From Tamlana flava (GTDB lineage Bacteria; Bacteroidota; Bacteroidia; Flavobacteriales; Flavobacteriaceae): a stretch of 64,000 nt of DNA. Below, piece by piece: positions 25,808 through 35,063 of this stretch. The notes under the pieces were generated by a model. That model did no database searches. It saw nothing but the letters and a program-made list of their open reading frames with translations, and had not been told where the DNA came from. Location: positions 434,001 through 498,000 of the forward strand of contig NZ_JBGGTX010000002.1 of assembly GCF_041287255.1 (NCBI RefSeq). Reading direction: 5' to 3'. The stretch's first letter is position 1; the number at the start of each line of letters is the position of its first letter. The position numbers and the translations under genes are program-made.

Positions 25808-26881
25808 ATGCAACTGTACAATAAGTTAAGCGCGAAAGAAAGGGCAGAACTAATCGAACAAGCAGGAAAAGATCGATTAACACTCTCTTTTTATCAATAC
25901 GCTAAAATCAAAAATCCTCAAGAATTTAGAGACCATTTATTTGTTACCTGGAATGCTTTGGATGTTTTAGGTCGAATTTATGTGGCGCACGAAGGCATTA
26001 ACGGGCAATTATCACTTCCGGCCGACAGGTTCAATGAATTTAAAGAACATTTAGACACGATTGATTTTTTAAAGGACATCCGGTTGAATATTGCCGTAGA
26101 GCAAGACAACATGTCATTTTTAAAGTTAAAAGTAAAAGTTCGAAATAAAATTGTTGCCGATGGTTTGAACGATGACACCTTTGACGTTACCAACAAAGGC
26201 ATTCACTTAAAGGCTGAAGATTTCAATAAATTTATTGAAGATGAGAACACGGTTTTGGTGGACATGAGAAACCATTACGAAAGCGAAATAGGCCATTTTA
26301 AAAATGCTGTTACCCCGGATGTTGATACGTTTAGGGAATCTTTGGATATTATTGAAGAAGACCTAAAAGAACATAAAGAGGATAAAAATCTGGTAATGTA
26401 TTGCACTGGTGGTATCCGTTGTGAAAAGGCTAGCGCCTACTTTAAACATAAAGGATTTAAAAATGTTTACCAACTTGAAGGAGGTATAATTGAATACACG
26501 AGACAAGTAAAGGAACAGAATCTGGAGAATAAATTTTTGGGTAAGAATTTTGTTTTTGACGAAAGACGTGCCGAAAAAATAAGCGATGATATTATTGCAA
26601 AATGTCATCAATGTGGCGAACCTTTTGATGTGCACACAAATTGCGCCAACGATGCTTGCCATCTACTTTTTATTCAATGTGATAAATGTAAAGCTGAAAT
26701 GGAAAATTGCTGCTCCACAACCTGCATGGAAATAAACAGACTTCCATATGAAGAGCAAAAAGCGATGAGGAAGGGACAAGGTAACAGCAACGATATTTTT
26801 AAAAAGGGCCGAGCAGACTATTTGCCCTACAAAAAGGATTTAAGAAACATTTTTGACCATTTCAAAAACGAAGAAGTTTAA
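25808..26881 (+). CDS. trhO: tRNA uridine(34) hydroxylase TrhO (rhodanese family)
   Basis: 357 residues. An N-terminal acylphosphatase-like domain (about 25-115) precedes a rhodanese domain (about 135-235) with catalytic Cys199 in MYCTGGIRCEKA. The C-terminal about 60 residues are Cys-rich (CHQCGEPF, CANDACH, CDKCK, ENCCSTTC) and probably bind metal. TrhO uses oxygen to make 5-hydroxyuridine at the tRNA wobble position. The next gene encodes a U32 protein related to TrhP, which makes the same modification from prephenate, so two routes to one modification sit together. Confidence 0.92.
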   Translation: MQLYNKLSAKERAELIEQAGKDRLTLSFYQYAKIKNPQEFRDHLFVTWNALDVLGRIYVAHEGINGQLSLPADRFNEFKEHLDTIDFLKDIRLNIAVEQDNMSFLKLKVKVRNKIVADGLNDDTFDVTNKGIHLKAEDFNKFIEDENTVLVDMRNHYESEIGHFKNAVTPDVDTFRESLDIIEEDLKEHKEDKNLVMYCTGGIRCEKASAYFKHKGFKNVYQLEGGIIEYTRQVKEQNLENKFLGKNFVFDERRAEKISDDIIAKCHQCGEPFDVHTNCANDACHLLFIQCDKCKAEMENCCSTTCMEINRLPYEEQKAMRKGQGNSNDIFKKGRADYLPYKKDLRNIFDHFKNEEV

Positions 26882-26882
26882 G

Positions 26883-28127
26883 ATGCAAAAGATTGAATTA
26901 ATGGCGCCTGCTGGAAATTTTGAATCCTTGCAGGCTGCTTTAGATAACGGAGCAGATTCTATTTATTTTGGTGTAGAGCAGTTGAACATGCGTGCTAGGG
27001 CATCCATAAATTTCACATTAGATGACTTGTCTGAAATATCCAAACGATGCAATTCCAAAAAGGTAAGAACGTATTTAACTTTAAATACGATTATTTACGA
27101 TCATGATCTTTCCATTGTAAAAACATTAATTAATAAAGCCAAGGAAGTAGGCATAACGGCCGTTATTGCAATGGATCAGGCCGTTATTATGGCTGCTAGG
27201 GAAGTAGGCATGGAAGTGCATATTTCTACACAAATAAACATCACCAACATTGAAACAGTAAAGTTTTATGCCCTATTTGCTGATACCATGGTGCTGAGCC
27301 GTGAATTGAGTTTGAGACAGGTAAAAAAGATAACTGAACAAATTGAAAAAGAGCAGGTAAAAGGGCCATCAGGTAAACTTGTGGAGATTGAAATATTTGG
27401 TCATGGTGCACTTTGCATGGCTGTTTCGGGAAAATGCTATTTGAGTTTGCATTCGTATAATTCATCAGCCAATAGAGGGGCTTGCAAACAAAATTGCAGA
27501 AAAAAATACACAGTTATTGAACAGGAAACAGGGTTTGAAATGGAAATTGACAACGAGTACATCATGTCACCAAAAGATTTATGTACTATTGATATTTTAG
27601 ACCAAGTAGCCGATGCCGGTATTAAAGTTTTAAAAATTGAAGGAAGAGGAAGAGCACCAGAATATGTAGCTAAAGTTATTAAGTGCTATCGAGAGGCTGT
27701 TGACGGTCTTGAGAACAACACTTATAACAAAGAAAAAGTGGTTTCTTGGATGCAAGACCTTGAAAAAGTGTACAATCGCGGATTCTGGAATGGTTATTAT
27801 TTGGGACAGAAATTAGGTGAATGGAGTGCTGGTTCGGGGTCACATGCCACTCAAAAAAAGGTGTACATTGGCAAAGGCACCCACTATTTCCCTAAACCTC
27901 AAATAGGGGAGTTTAAAATTGAAGCTTTCGATATTTCCGTTGGTGATACCATTTTAATTACAGGACCAACAACAGGGGCAAAGGAACTTGAAATAAATGA
28001 GATGTATGTAAATGACCAAAAATTATCCAAAGGAAGTAAGGGCGACTTGGTTACCATTCCACTTGGATTTAGAATTCGTCCTTCCGATAAATTATACAAA
28101 ATTACAGAAAACAAAGTTGAGGCTTAA
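26883..28127 (+). CDS. U32-family protein, probably prephenate-dependent tRNA hydroxylase (TrhP-like)
   Basis: 414 residues from ATG 26883, one base after the trhO stop; the longer frame starts inside trhO and is rejected. The opening IELMAPAGNFESLQAALDNG and the U32 signature EIFGHGALCMAVSGKCYLSL are clear. Four conserved cysteines (GALC, GKC, RGAC and KQNC) can hold an iron-sulfur cluster. U32 proteins are often labelled peptidases, but TrhP (YegQ) is a tRNA hydroxylase. The TrhP assignment follows from adjacency to trhO. The stop overlaps the ferredoxin start. Confidence 0.85.
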   Translation: MQKIELMAPAGNFESLQAALDNGADSIYFGVEQLNMRARASINFTLDDLSEISKRCNSKKVRTYLTLNTIIYDHDLSIVKTLINKAKEVGITAVIAMDQAVIMAAREVGMEVHISTQINITNIETVKFYALFADTMVLSRELSLRQVKKITEQIEKEQVKGPSGKLVEIEIFGHGALCMAVSGKCYLSLHSYNSSANRGACKQNCRKKYTVIEQETGFEMEIDNEYIMSPKDLCTIDILDQVADAGIKVLKIEGRGRAPEYVAKVIKCYREAVDGLENNTYNKEKVVSWMQDLEKVYNRGFWNGYYLGQKLGEWSAGSGSHATQKKVYIGKGTHYFPKPQIGEFKIEAFDISVGDTILITGPTTGAKELEINEMYVNDQKLSKGSKGDLVTIPLGFRIRPSDKLYKITENKVEA

Positions 28128-28357
28128 TGGTTGTAGTTACTTTACAGCGAAATAAATGTATTGGTTGCAATTACTGCGTTGAGTTTGCACCCAAACAATT
28201 CCAAATGTCTAGAAAAGATGGCAAAACTGTTTTGTTAAAGGGATTGGAAAAAAAAGGGTTTTTCACCCTCAAATCAAACGACCACACTATTTTAGATGCA
28301 TGCGAGAATGCATCCAAATCCTGCCCTGTTAAGATTATAGAGGTTAAAAATATTTAA
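28127..28357 (+). CDS. Single-cluster [4Fe-4S] ferredoxin
   Basis: 76 residues. The motif CIGCNYC supplies Cys11, Cys14 and Cys17, and Cys66 in SCPV is the distant fourth ligand; Cys59 is extra. This is the monocluster ferredoxin pattern. It overlaps the U32 gene, which carries its own cluster, so an electron-transfer partnership with that enzyme is likely but inferred. Confidence 0.88.
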   Translation: MVVVTLQRNKCIGCNYCVEFAPKQFQMSRKDGKTVLLKGLEKKGFFTLKSNDHTILDACENASKSCPVKIIEVKNI

Positions 28358-28471
28358 TTGGTTTTTCAATTTAGAATGTCTATATTTTAATCTTATATTT
28401 ACAAATCGAAATAATAACAAATCGTCATTCGCAACAATCTAATTGTTAGTGAATTCAATATAAAGAACATT

Positions 28472-29728
28472 ATGGCTTGTGCTAGTTGCTCAACTAAAGA
28501 CGGCTCCCCAAAGGGCTGCAAAAATAACGGTACCTGCGGTACAGATAGTTGCAATAAGTTAACCGTTTTTGACTGGTTGGCAAACATGTCGCTCCCCAAT
28601 GGTGAAAAGCCATTCAACTGGGTTGAGGTTCGTTTTAAAAACGGACGAAAAGAATACTACTATAACTCAGAAAATCTAACACTTAGCATTGGAGATGTTG
28701 TGGCTACCCAAGCAAAAGCGGGTCATGACATCGGTATGGTTACCCTTACGGGGGAATTGGTTCGCGTTCAAATGAAGCGAAAAAGCATACCAGAAAACAT
28801 TGAAGAAGCTCAAAAAATATATAGAAAGGCCAGCCAAAAGGACATCGATATTTGGCAAACGGCTCGCGATAGAGAAGAGCCCATGAAGGTTAAAGCCCGT
28901 CAGTTTGCAATAGATCTTAGGCTTCAAATGAAAATTTCAGATATCGAATTTCAAGGGGATGCCAGTAAAGCAACTTTTTATTATACGGCTGAAGACCGCG
29001 TTGATTTTAGAGAACTTATCAAGGTTTTTGCCCGTGAGTTTAGAACCCGTATCGAAATGAAACAAGTGGGTTTCCGTCAGGAAGCATCTAGACTTGGTGG
29101 CATAGGCTCATGTGGGCGCGAATTGTGCTGTTCTACTTGGTTGACGGATTTCCGCTCAGTAAGCACATCGGCAGCGCGCTACCAGCAATTGTCATTGAAT
29201 CCCCAAAAATTAGCTGGGCAATGTGGTAAATTAAAATGCTGTTTAAATTATGAGTTAGACACTTATTTGGATGCACTAAAAGATTTCCCTAAAACGGAAA
29301 CAAAATTACAAACCGAAAAAGGAACGGCCGTTTGCCAAAAAACAGATATTTTTAAAGGTCACATGTGGTATGCCTATGAGGGCGAATGGATGAACTGGCA
29401 CAAAATAACTGCGGAACAGGCCAGTGAAATCATAGAACTAAACAAACAAAACAAAAAAGTTGCAAGTCTTGAAGAATATGCTTCAGATGTTGTGGAAGAT
29501 ACTAAAACAGAGTTTGAAAACGTTGTAGGGCAAGATAGTTTAACTCGTTTTGATAGTCCAAAGAGGAATAAAAAACGTAGAAATAATAGAAGGAAGGGTA
29601 ATAAAGACAACACCAAGGCTGATAAAAATACTGGTGGCAATCAGAGTCAAGGTGAAAATAAAAACAAAAACCGAAGAAGAAAAAACAATAAAAGAAAACC
29701 TCAAAGCAGTAAAAATGCAGCAAAATAG
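28472..29728 (+). CDS. ricT: RicT (YaaT), PSP1-domain protein
   Basis: 418 residues. An N-terminal Cys-rich tail (CASC, CKNNGTC) precedes the PSP1 core (about 55-275), with SCGRELCCSTWLTDF and CGKLKCCLNYEL as conserved cysteine motifs that bind [4Fe-4S] clusters. The C-terminal about 70 residues are Lys/Asn/Arg-rich and disordered-looking (KRNKKRRNNRRKGNK), suggesting RNA or membrane contact. In Bacillus, RicT acts in the RicAFT complex for RNA processing; the function in this lineage is not established. It overlaps gldH by 14 nt. Confidence 0.88.
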   Translation: MACASCSTKDGSPKGCKNNGTCGTDSCNKLTVFDWLANMSLPNGEKPFNWVEVRFKNGRKEYYYNSENLTLSIGDVVATQAKAGHDIGMVTLTGELVRVQMKRKSIPENIEEAQKIYRKASQKDIDIWQTARDREEPMKVKARQFAIDLRLQMKISDIEFQGDASKATFYYTAEDRVDFRELIKVFAREFRTRIEMKQVGFRQEASRLGGIGSCGRELCCSTWLTDFRSVSTSAARYQQLSLNPQKLAGQCGKLKCCLNYELDTYLDALKDFPKTETKLQTEKGTAVCQKTDIFKGHMWYAYEGEWMNWHKITAEQASEIIELNKQNKKVASLEEYASDVVEDTKTEFENVVGQDSLTRFDSPKRNKKRRNNRRKGNKDNTKADKNTGGNQSQGENKNKNRRRKNNKRKPQSSKNAAK

Positions 29729-30209
29729 AGTCCTGTTATTTTTTTTAATGTTTTTTTTAGTCTTAGTGTCATGCGACTCTAACTGTGTTTTCGACGAGTA
29801 TAAGTCTGTGCCCAATAAATGGAATAAAGATTCAATAATAAGTTTTAAGGTAAACCCACCAGATTCTATAAATGCTTATAATTTATTTGTTAATTTAAGA
29901 AACACCAACGCTTACAAATACAATAATTTGTTTCTAATTGTTGAAATGGTTTTTCCCCATGGGAAAACAATAAAAGACACTTTAGAGTATAGAATGGCTG
30001 AACCTAGCGGAAAGCTTTTGGGAACGGGCTATACCGATATAAAGGAAAACAAATTGTGGTATAAGGAAGGTGTGGTTTTTAATGAGTTTGGTGAATACAC
30101 AGTTAATATTCAGCACGCCATGAGAGAAAGAGGAAAAGTAAATGGTGTTAAAGAGTTGGAGGGTGTAACGGATATTGGTTTTAGAGTAGAAAATCCGGTG
30201 AAAAAATAA
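29715..30209 (+). CDS. gldH: Gliding motility lipoprotein GldH
   Basis: 164 residues from ATG 29715, which opens the lipoprotein signal peptide (LVLVSC, Cys20); the longer frame is the shadow of ricT's C-terminus. The body, with YNLFVNLRNTNAYKYNNLFL, matches GldH, a lipoprotein required for gliding and for stability of the gliding/type IX machinery in Flavobacterium. Its position between ricT and a PBP1A gene is shared among Flavobacteriia as far as I recall. Confidence 0.88.
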   Translation: MQQNRVLLFFLMFFLVLVSCDSNCVFDEYKSVPNKWNKDSIISFKVNPPDSINAYNLFVNLRNTNAYKYNNLFLIVEMVFPHGKTIKDTLEYRMAEPSGKLLGTGYTDIKENKLWYKEGVVFNEFGEYTVNIQHAMRERGKVNGVKELEGVTDIGFRVENPVKK

Positions 30210-30255
30210 ACCATTTAAATTTAAAGATTACCAATAAATTTAAGACACTTAACCT

Positions 30256-32604
30256 ATGGCAAAAGTAAAAAAAGAAACTAAATCAGTTCAAGATTTTTCG
30301 AAATACATTCGTTGGTTTTGGATGGTATTTTTAGGAGGCATATTTGCCATATTACTGTTATTTTTTTTGGCGTCGTGGGGTGTTTTTGGTGAAATGCCCG
30401 ATCACACGCAATTGGAAAATCCACGAACCAATTTAGCAACCGAGATTATTTCTTCTGATGGGCAAACCCTGGGAAAATTCTATTTTAACGATAACAGAAC
30501 ACCTGTAAGTTATGATGATTTGCCCAAGCATTTAGTGGATGCATTAATAGCCACGGAGGACGCCCGTTTTAGTGAACATTCTGGCATAGACGCACGAGGC
30601 ACTTTAAGAGCGGTGGTAAAGATGGGAAGCAGCGGTGGGGCAAGTACCATTTCCCAACAATTGGCTAAGCAATTATTTCACGGAGAAGGCTCAAGGAATA
30701 TTGTTGAGCGGGTATTACAAAAAATAAAAGAATGGATTATTGCAACACGTTTGGAGCGCCAATATACCAAAGAAGAAATTATAGCTCAATATTTCAATAT
30801 TTATGACTTTTTAAATAATGCCGATGGTATTCGTAGTGCCTCTCGAATCTATTTCAGTAAAGAGCCAAAAGAACTCGATCTTAAGGAATCTGCTATGCTG
30901 GTTGGTATGTTTAAAAATTCAGCTTTGTACAACCCAAGAAGAAATCCCGTGGGAGTTAAAAATAGACGTAATGTAGTTCTGGACCAAATGGAGAAGTACG
31001 ATTTTATAAGTATGGCTGTTAGGGATTCGCTTAAAAAAACAGAGTTGGATTTAAAATACTCGCCAGAATCCCATCGGGAAGGTATTGCTACGTATTTTAG
31101 AGGGTATTTGGACGGATTTATGAAAGATTGGATTGAAAAAACCCCCAAACCAGATGGCACAAAATGGAATTTATACAATGATGGTTTAAAGATTTATACC
31201 ACAATAGATTCCAGAATGCAAAAGTATGCTGAGGATGCGGTTCAACAACATATGCCGAGGTTGCAAACCGAGTTTTTCCATCAAAACACATCTGAAAGAA
31301 ATCCAACAGCACCATTTTTGGAGTTGGAACAAAGTGAAATTAATGACTTGATGGGTCGTTCTATGAGGCAGTCTGAACGTTGGCGGCATATGAAATACGA
31401 TTTGAAAAAACCTGATGATGAAATCAAGCAATCTTTCCAAAAACCAACCCAAATGTCTGTTTTTGTTTGGAAAGATGGTAAGCCCTCAGAGGTTGACACC
31501 ATTATGACGCCGATGGATTCCATGCGGTACTATAAATCTTTTTTAAGAACAGGTATGATGTCTATGAACCCACAAACAGGCCATGTAAAAGCTTGGGTAG
31601 GTGGTGTTGATTATAGGCATTTTCAATATGATATGGTTAAACAAGGAAAGCGCCAAATAGGCTCAACGTTTAAACCGTTTGTTTATGCTTCAGCTATAGA
31701 CCAATTGCATTATTCTCCATGTGATGAGTTTCCCGATGTTCCGTTTTGTATTGAAGCCAATAAATATGGAAATCCAGAAGAATGGTGTCCTAAAAATTCC
31801 AGCAATGAATACGGTGGAACCCGAACTTTAAAAAATGCTTTGGCTAATTCTGTAAACACGGTTACTGCCCAATTAATGGATAAAGTAGGGCCACAAACGG
31901 TTGCTGATTTAGTTAAAAAACTTGGCGTTGATTCTGATGTGCCACCAGTGCCCTCAATTGCTTTGGGAACTCCTGATATAAGTGTTTATGAAATGGTTGG
32001 GGCGTATGCAGCTTTTGCCAACCAAGGAGTTTATACCAAACCTGTAATGGTTACCAATATTGAGGATAAGAACGGAACGATATTATATCAATTTAAACCT
32101 GAAACTAGAGATGTGTTGAGCGACGAAACAGCTTTTGTAACTATCAAGCTTTTGGAAGGTGTTACACAAGGAGGTTCTGGGACCAGATTGAGAACAGAAG
32201 GCTATGAAAAATGGAGGCCCGAATACAAAGAAATTATTACAGGCTACCCGTATAAGTTAGAAAATCCTATTGCAGGAAAAACGGGAACTACACAAAACCA
32301 AAGTGATGGTTGGTTTATGGGCATGGTGCCTAATTTGGTTACTGGTGTTTGGGTAGGAGCCGAAGATAGAGCGGTCCATTTTTCCAATATTACTTATGGT
32401 CAGGGGGCGTCGATGGCCTTACCAATTTGGGGCATTTATATGAAAAGTTGTTATGCTGATGAATCGTTAAACGTATCAAAAGATGAATTTGAAGAACCTG
32501 TAGAAATTTCTATAAATGTAGATTGCTCAACTCATACGAGTACGATCGGAACAGATGATTCTAACATGAATGACGATAGTCCTGATGATTTGGATTTCGG
32601 ATAG
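30256..32604 (+). CDS. Penicillin-binding protein 1A (bifunctional glycosyltransferase/transpeptidase)
   Basis: 782 residues: short cytoplasmic tail, one transmembrane helix (about 20-42), GT51 glycosyltransferase (about 70-250) with TEDARFSEHSGIDARGTLRA, and a transpeptidase. The transpeptidase motifs are GSTFKPF (SxxK), SVN and GKTGTTQN. The C-terminus is acidic. It polymerises lipid II and cross-links peptidoglycan outside the inner membrane. It follows gldH after 46 nt and may share its transcript. Confidence 0.95.
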   Translation: MAKVKKETKSVQDFSKYIRWFWMVFLGGIFAILLLFFLASWGVFGEMPDHTQLENPRTNLATEIISSDGQTLGKFYFNDNRTPVSYDDLPKHLVDALIATEDARFSEHSGIDARGTLRAVVKMGSSGGASTISQQLAKQLFHGEGSRNIVERVLQKIKEWIIATRLERQYTKEEIIAQYFNIYDFLNNADGIRSASRIYFSKEPKELDLKESAMLVGMFKNSALYNPRRNPVGVKNRRNVVLDQMEKYDFISMAVRDSLKKTELDLKYSPESHREGIATYFRGYLDGFMKDWIEKTPKPDGTKWNLYNDGLKIYTTIDSRMQKYAEDAVQQHMPRLQTEFFHQNTSERNPTAPFLELEQSEINDLMGRSMRQSERWRHMKYDLKKPDDEIKQSFQKPTQMSVFVWKDGKPSEVDTIMTPMDSMRYYKSFLRTGMMSMNPQTGHVKAWVGGVDYRHFQYDMVKQGKRQIGSTFKPFVYASAIDQLHYSPCDEFPDVPFCIEANKYGNPEEWCPKNSSNEYGGTRTLKNALANSVNTVTAQLMDKVGPQTVADLVKKLGVDSDVPPVPSIALGTPDISVYEMVGAYAAFANQGVYTKPVMVTNIEDKNGTILYQFKPETRDVLSDETAFVTIKLLEGVTQGGSGTRLRTEGYEKWRPEYKEIITGYPYKLENPIAGKTGTTQNQSDGWFMGMVPNLVTGVWVGAEDRAVHFSNITYGQGASMALPIWGIYMKSCYADESLNVSKDEFEEPVEISINVDCSTHTSTIGTDDSNMNDDSPDDLDFG

Positions 32605-32623
32605 ATACATTAAAATTAGCAGA

Positions 32624-34588
32624 TTAAATCTTTTTTGCAAACTCTACAAAAAACTTTATTGATTCCGGGTTTTTCATGGAATCTATATTGATTGATTTTT
32701 CCAAAGGCATTTTAAGCAGAATTTTTTTAACAGGAGCTTCCATTTTTTTACCACTTATTGTATATGGAATATCTCCAACAGTAATAATTTCATCTGGGAC
32801 ATGCCTCGGGGAATATTCTTTTTTTAGTTGATTGTTTATTTCAGATTTAACGTCCTCTGTTAATTCATAATTGGGTTTCATTTTCACAAATAACGGCATA
32901 TAATGCTTGCCTCCATCTAGCTCAAGATTTACAATTAGCGAATCTTCAACGGCACTAATTTTATTTACGCTTCTGTAAATTTCGCTCGTTCCAATTCTAA
33001 TACCGAGTCTGTTTAAAGTGGCATCCGATCGGCCATAAATAATAATGCCTTTGGTTTTGGAGTTTATTTTAATAAAATCGCCATGTCTCCATTTTCCAGG
33101 ATAGTTTTCAAAATAGCTTGATTTATAACGTTTGTTGTCTCTGTCGTTCCAAAAGTAAACTGGCATTGAGGGCATGGGCTTGTCAATAACCATTTCGCCT
33201 AAATCGTCCTCAACCGGGTTTCCATTGTCATCATAAGCATAAAGCGAAACACCAAGTGCCCTACATTGAATTTCGCCCGAATGAACCGCGTTAAATGGCG
33301 TTCCACCAACAAATGCGGTACAAACATCAGTTCCACCAGCCATGGAGCACAACCATACATCAGATTTTATGTTACTGTAAACATAATTAAAGGCTTCGTG
33401 TGGCAATGGCGCTCCAGTTGAACTTATGGAACGCAAGGAAGTTAAGTTATTATGATTTTTTGGTGTGATGTTCTTTTTCATACTTGCAACCAAAAACGGC
33501 GCGCTCGTACCAAAATGGGTTATCTTAGTTTTTTCTGAAAACTCCCAGAGTTTATAAAAGTTAGGATGTGTGGGGCTGCCATCATATAAAACGATGGCCG
33601 CCCCCATCAAAAGGGCGGACTGTAAAAAATTCCACATCATCCAACCTGTTGTGGTATACCAAAAATAATGCTCACCTTGATGGACATCGTTATGAAAGGC
33701 CATGTACTTTAGATGCTCCAATAAGATACCACCATGCGAGTGTACAATGGCTTTGGGCAATCCAGTGGTGCCAGAAGAATATAATACCCAAATAGGGTGG
33801 TTAAAATCCAAAGGCTCAAAAGTAAGTGCATTACCCTTCGTTTTAAAAATGGAATTGATGTTTACATAATCTTTAGGAAAACTTGAAATGTCATCTTTGT
33901 TTATGTAGGGTAGCACAATAACTTGTTCCAGCGATGGCAAAGCATTTGCAATGTTAATGCCAATTGCAGTTTTATCGTAAGCCTTTCCATTATAGTAATA
34001 TCCATCTACAGTAATAAATACCTTGGGTTTTATTTGGGCAAAGCGGTCAATAACGCTTTCGGTGCCAAAATCTGGCGAAGTGCTGGACCAAATGGCTCCA
34101 ATAGAATTTACGGCGAGAAATGAAATGGTTGCCTCAGGTAAATTTGGTAAGAATGCCACAACACAATCGCCTTTTTTTACACCGACTGACTTTAGATAAG
34201 TCGCCATAGAAGCCACTTTTTCCCTCAGCTCGTTTCCATTCATTTCAATATAATCTCCTTGTTCGTTACTGAAGATAATGGCAGTTTCATAAGCTTTTAA
34301 GTTCCTAAAAATATGTTCAGCGTAATTTAAATGCGCTCCGTCAAACCATTTAAAGTCTGGCATGGTGGTCATTTCCAAAACAGAGGTGTACGGACTATAT
34401 GATATAATACTGAAGTATTCCCAAATACTTACCCAAAAATCACTGATGTTGTCAACAGACCATTGCCAAATGTCATCATAGGAATCAAAATGAAGGTTTT
34501 TATGATTGGCCAACCATGTTTTGTATTTAAATAAATGAGACTTTTCTTTAAACGATTTTGAGCCTTCCCATAATTTAATGTCGGACAT
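32624..34588 (-). CDS. Acetoacetyl-CoA synthetase
   Basis: 654 residues, the length of acetoacetate-CoA ligases. The AMP-binding signature YSSGTTGLPKAIVHSHGG, the GGTDVCTAFVGG stretch and the C-terminal motif GRSDATLNRLGIRIGTSEIY are typical, and the chain begins with the acetyl-CoA-synthetase N-terminal region. It activates acetoacetate with ATP and CoA. It is convergent with PBP1A and monocistronic. Confidence 0.9.
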   Translation of the reverse strand: MSDIKLWEGSKSFKEKSHLFKYKTWLANHKNLHFDSYDDIWQWSVDNISDFWVSIWEYFSIISYSPYTSVLEMTTMPDFKWFDGAHLNYAEHIFRNLKAYETAIIFSNEQGDYIEMNGNELREKVASMATYLKSVGVKKGDCVVAFLPNLPEATISFLAVNSIGAIWSSTSPDFGTESVIDRFAQIKPKVFITVDGYYYNGKAYDKTAIGINIANALPSLEQVIVLPYINKDDISSFPKDYVNINSIFKTKGNALTFEPLDFNHPIWVLYSSGTTGLPKAIVHSHGGILLEHLKYMAFHNDVHQGEHYFWYTTTGWMMWNFLQSALLMGAAIVLYDGSPTHPNFYKLWEFSEKTKITHFGTSAPFLVASMKKNITPKNHNNLTSLRSISSTGAPLPHEAFNYVYSNIKSDVWLCSMAGGTDVCTAFVGGTPFNAVHSGEIQCRALGVSLYAYDDNGNPVEDDLGEMVIDKPMPSMPVYFWNDRDNKRYKSSYFENYPGKWRHGDFIKINSKTKGIIIYGRSDATLNRLGIRIGTSEIYRSVNKISAVEDSLIVNLELDGGKHYMPLFVKMKPNYELTEDVKSEINNQLKKEYSPRHVPDEIITVGDIPYTISGKKMEAPVKKILLKMPLEKSINIDSMKNPESIKFFVEFAKKI

Positions 34589-34847
34589 TTTATCTGAAAA
34601 TTTTTGTTGTTTAAATATAAGGAATCTATAAATGAAAGAAGTGTCTATAATCTATAATCCAAAGAAAATGTGTGAAGCAGGATAGGGTAGAATATGCAGA
34701 AATCGATAAAGTGTTAAATAAAATTGCATTTCATCGATTATTTATGTTTTTAAACCGATTTTTAAAAAAAAAGTTACATCTTAGCACTTCCCAAATCAAC
34801 CAAATCAAATAAATGATTTACCCAAATTTACCATAAATTTTTGACCT

Positions 34848-34976
34848 ATGAATATTGCAACAAATCTACCTGAACAACCTACTAATGATGAGAGCAAATT
34901 CAAAGAAACTTTAAGAGAGAATTTGCAGTTTTTTAAAAGTTTAATTTATTTAACCAAAAAAGTATTCATGCTGTAG
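34848..34976 (+). CDS. Candidate 42-residue small protein
   Basis: An ATG-to-TAG frame in the 475-nt gap between two minus-strand genes. The peptide is charged at the N-terminus (NDESKFKETLREN) with an amphipathic hydrophobic end (LQFFKSLIYLTKKVFML). A terminator lies 27 nt beyond the stop, and no other plus-strand gene needs it. Codon use looks normal. No family is recognised, and no clear TAnnTTTG box is present. The rest of the gap holds no gene that I can see. Confidence 0.45.
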   Translation: MNIATNLPEQPTNDESKFKETLRENLQFFKSLIYLTKKVFML

Positions 34977-35002
34977 CTTTTTAGTTACACTCGAATATTT
35001 TA

Positions 35003-35033
35003 AGCCTATATTGCCCCAAATATGGGCTTTTCT
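35003..35033 (+). terminator. Terminator after small ORF
   Basis: Stem AGCCTATATT/AATATGGGCT (one G-T pair), loop of six, then TTTCT. Active on the plus strand, where only the 42-codon frame precedes it. Confidence 0.6.
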
Positions 35034-35063
35034 ATTGGATTTTTTTAAAAGAGCGATGTTTTA

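Noticed and set aside
26853..28127. U32 gene starting inside trhO
   Set aside because: The family N-terminus IELMAPAGNFES begins three residues after the ATG at 26883.
29550..30209. Long reading frame covering gldH with an extra N-terminus
   Set aside because: The extra part is the out-of-frame shadow of ricT's Lys/Arg-rich tail; the lipoprotein signal starts at 29715.
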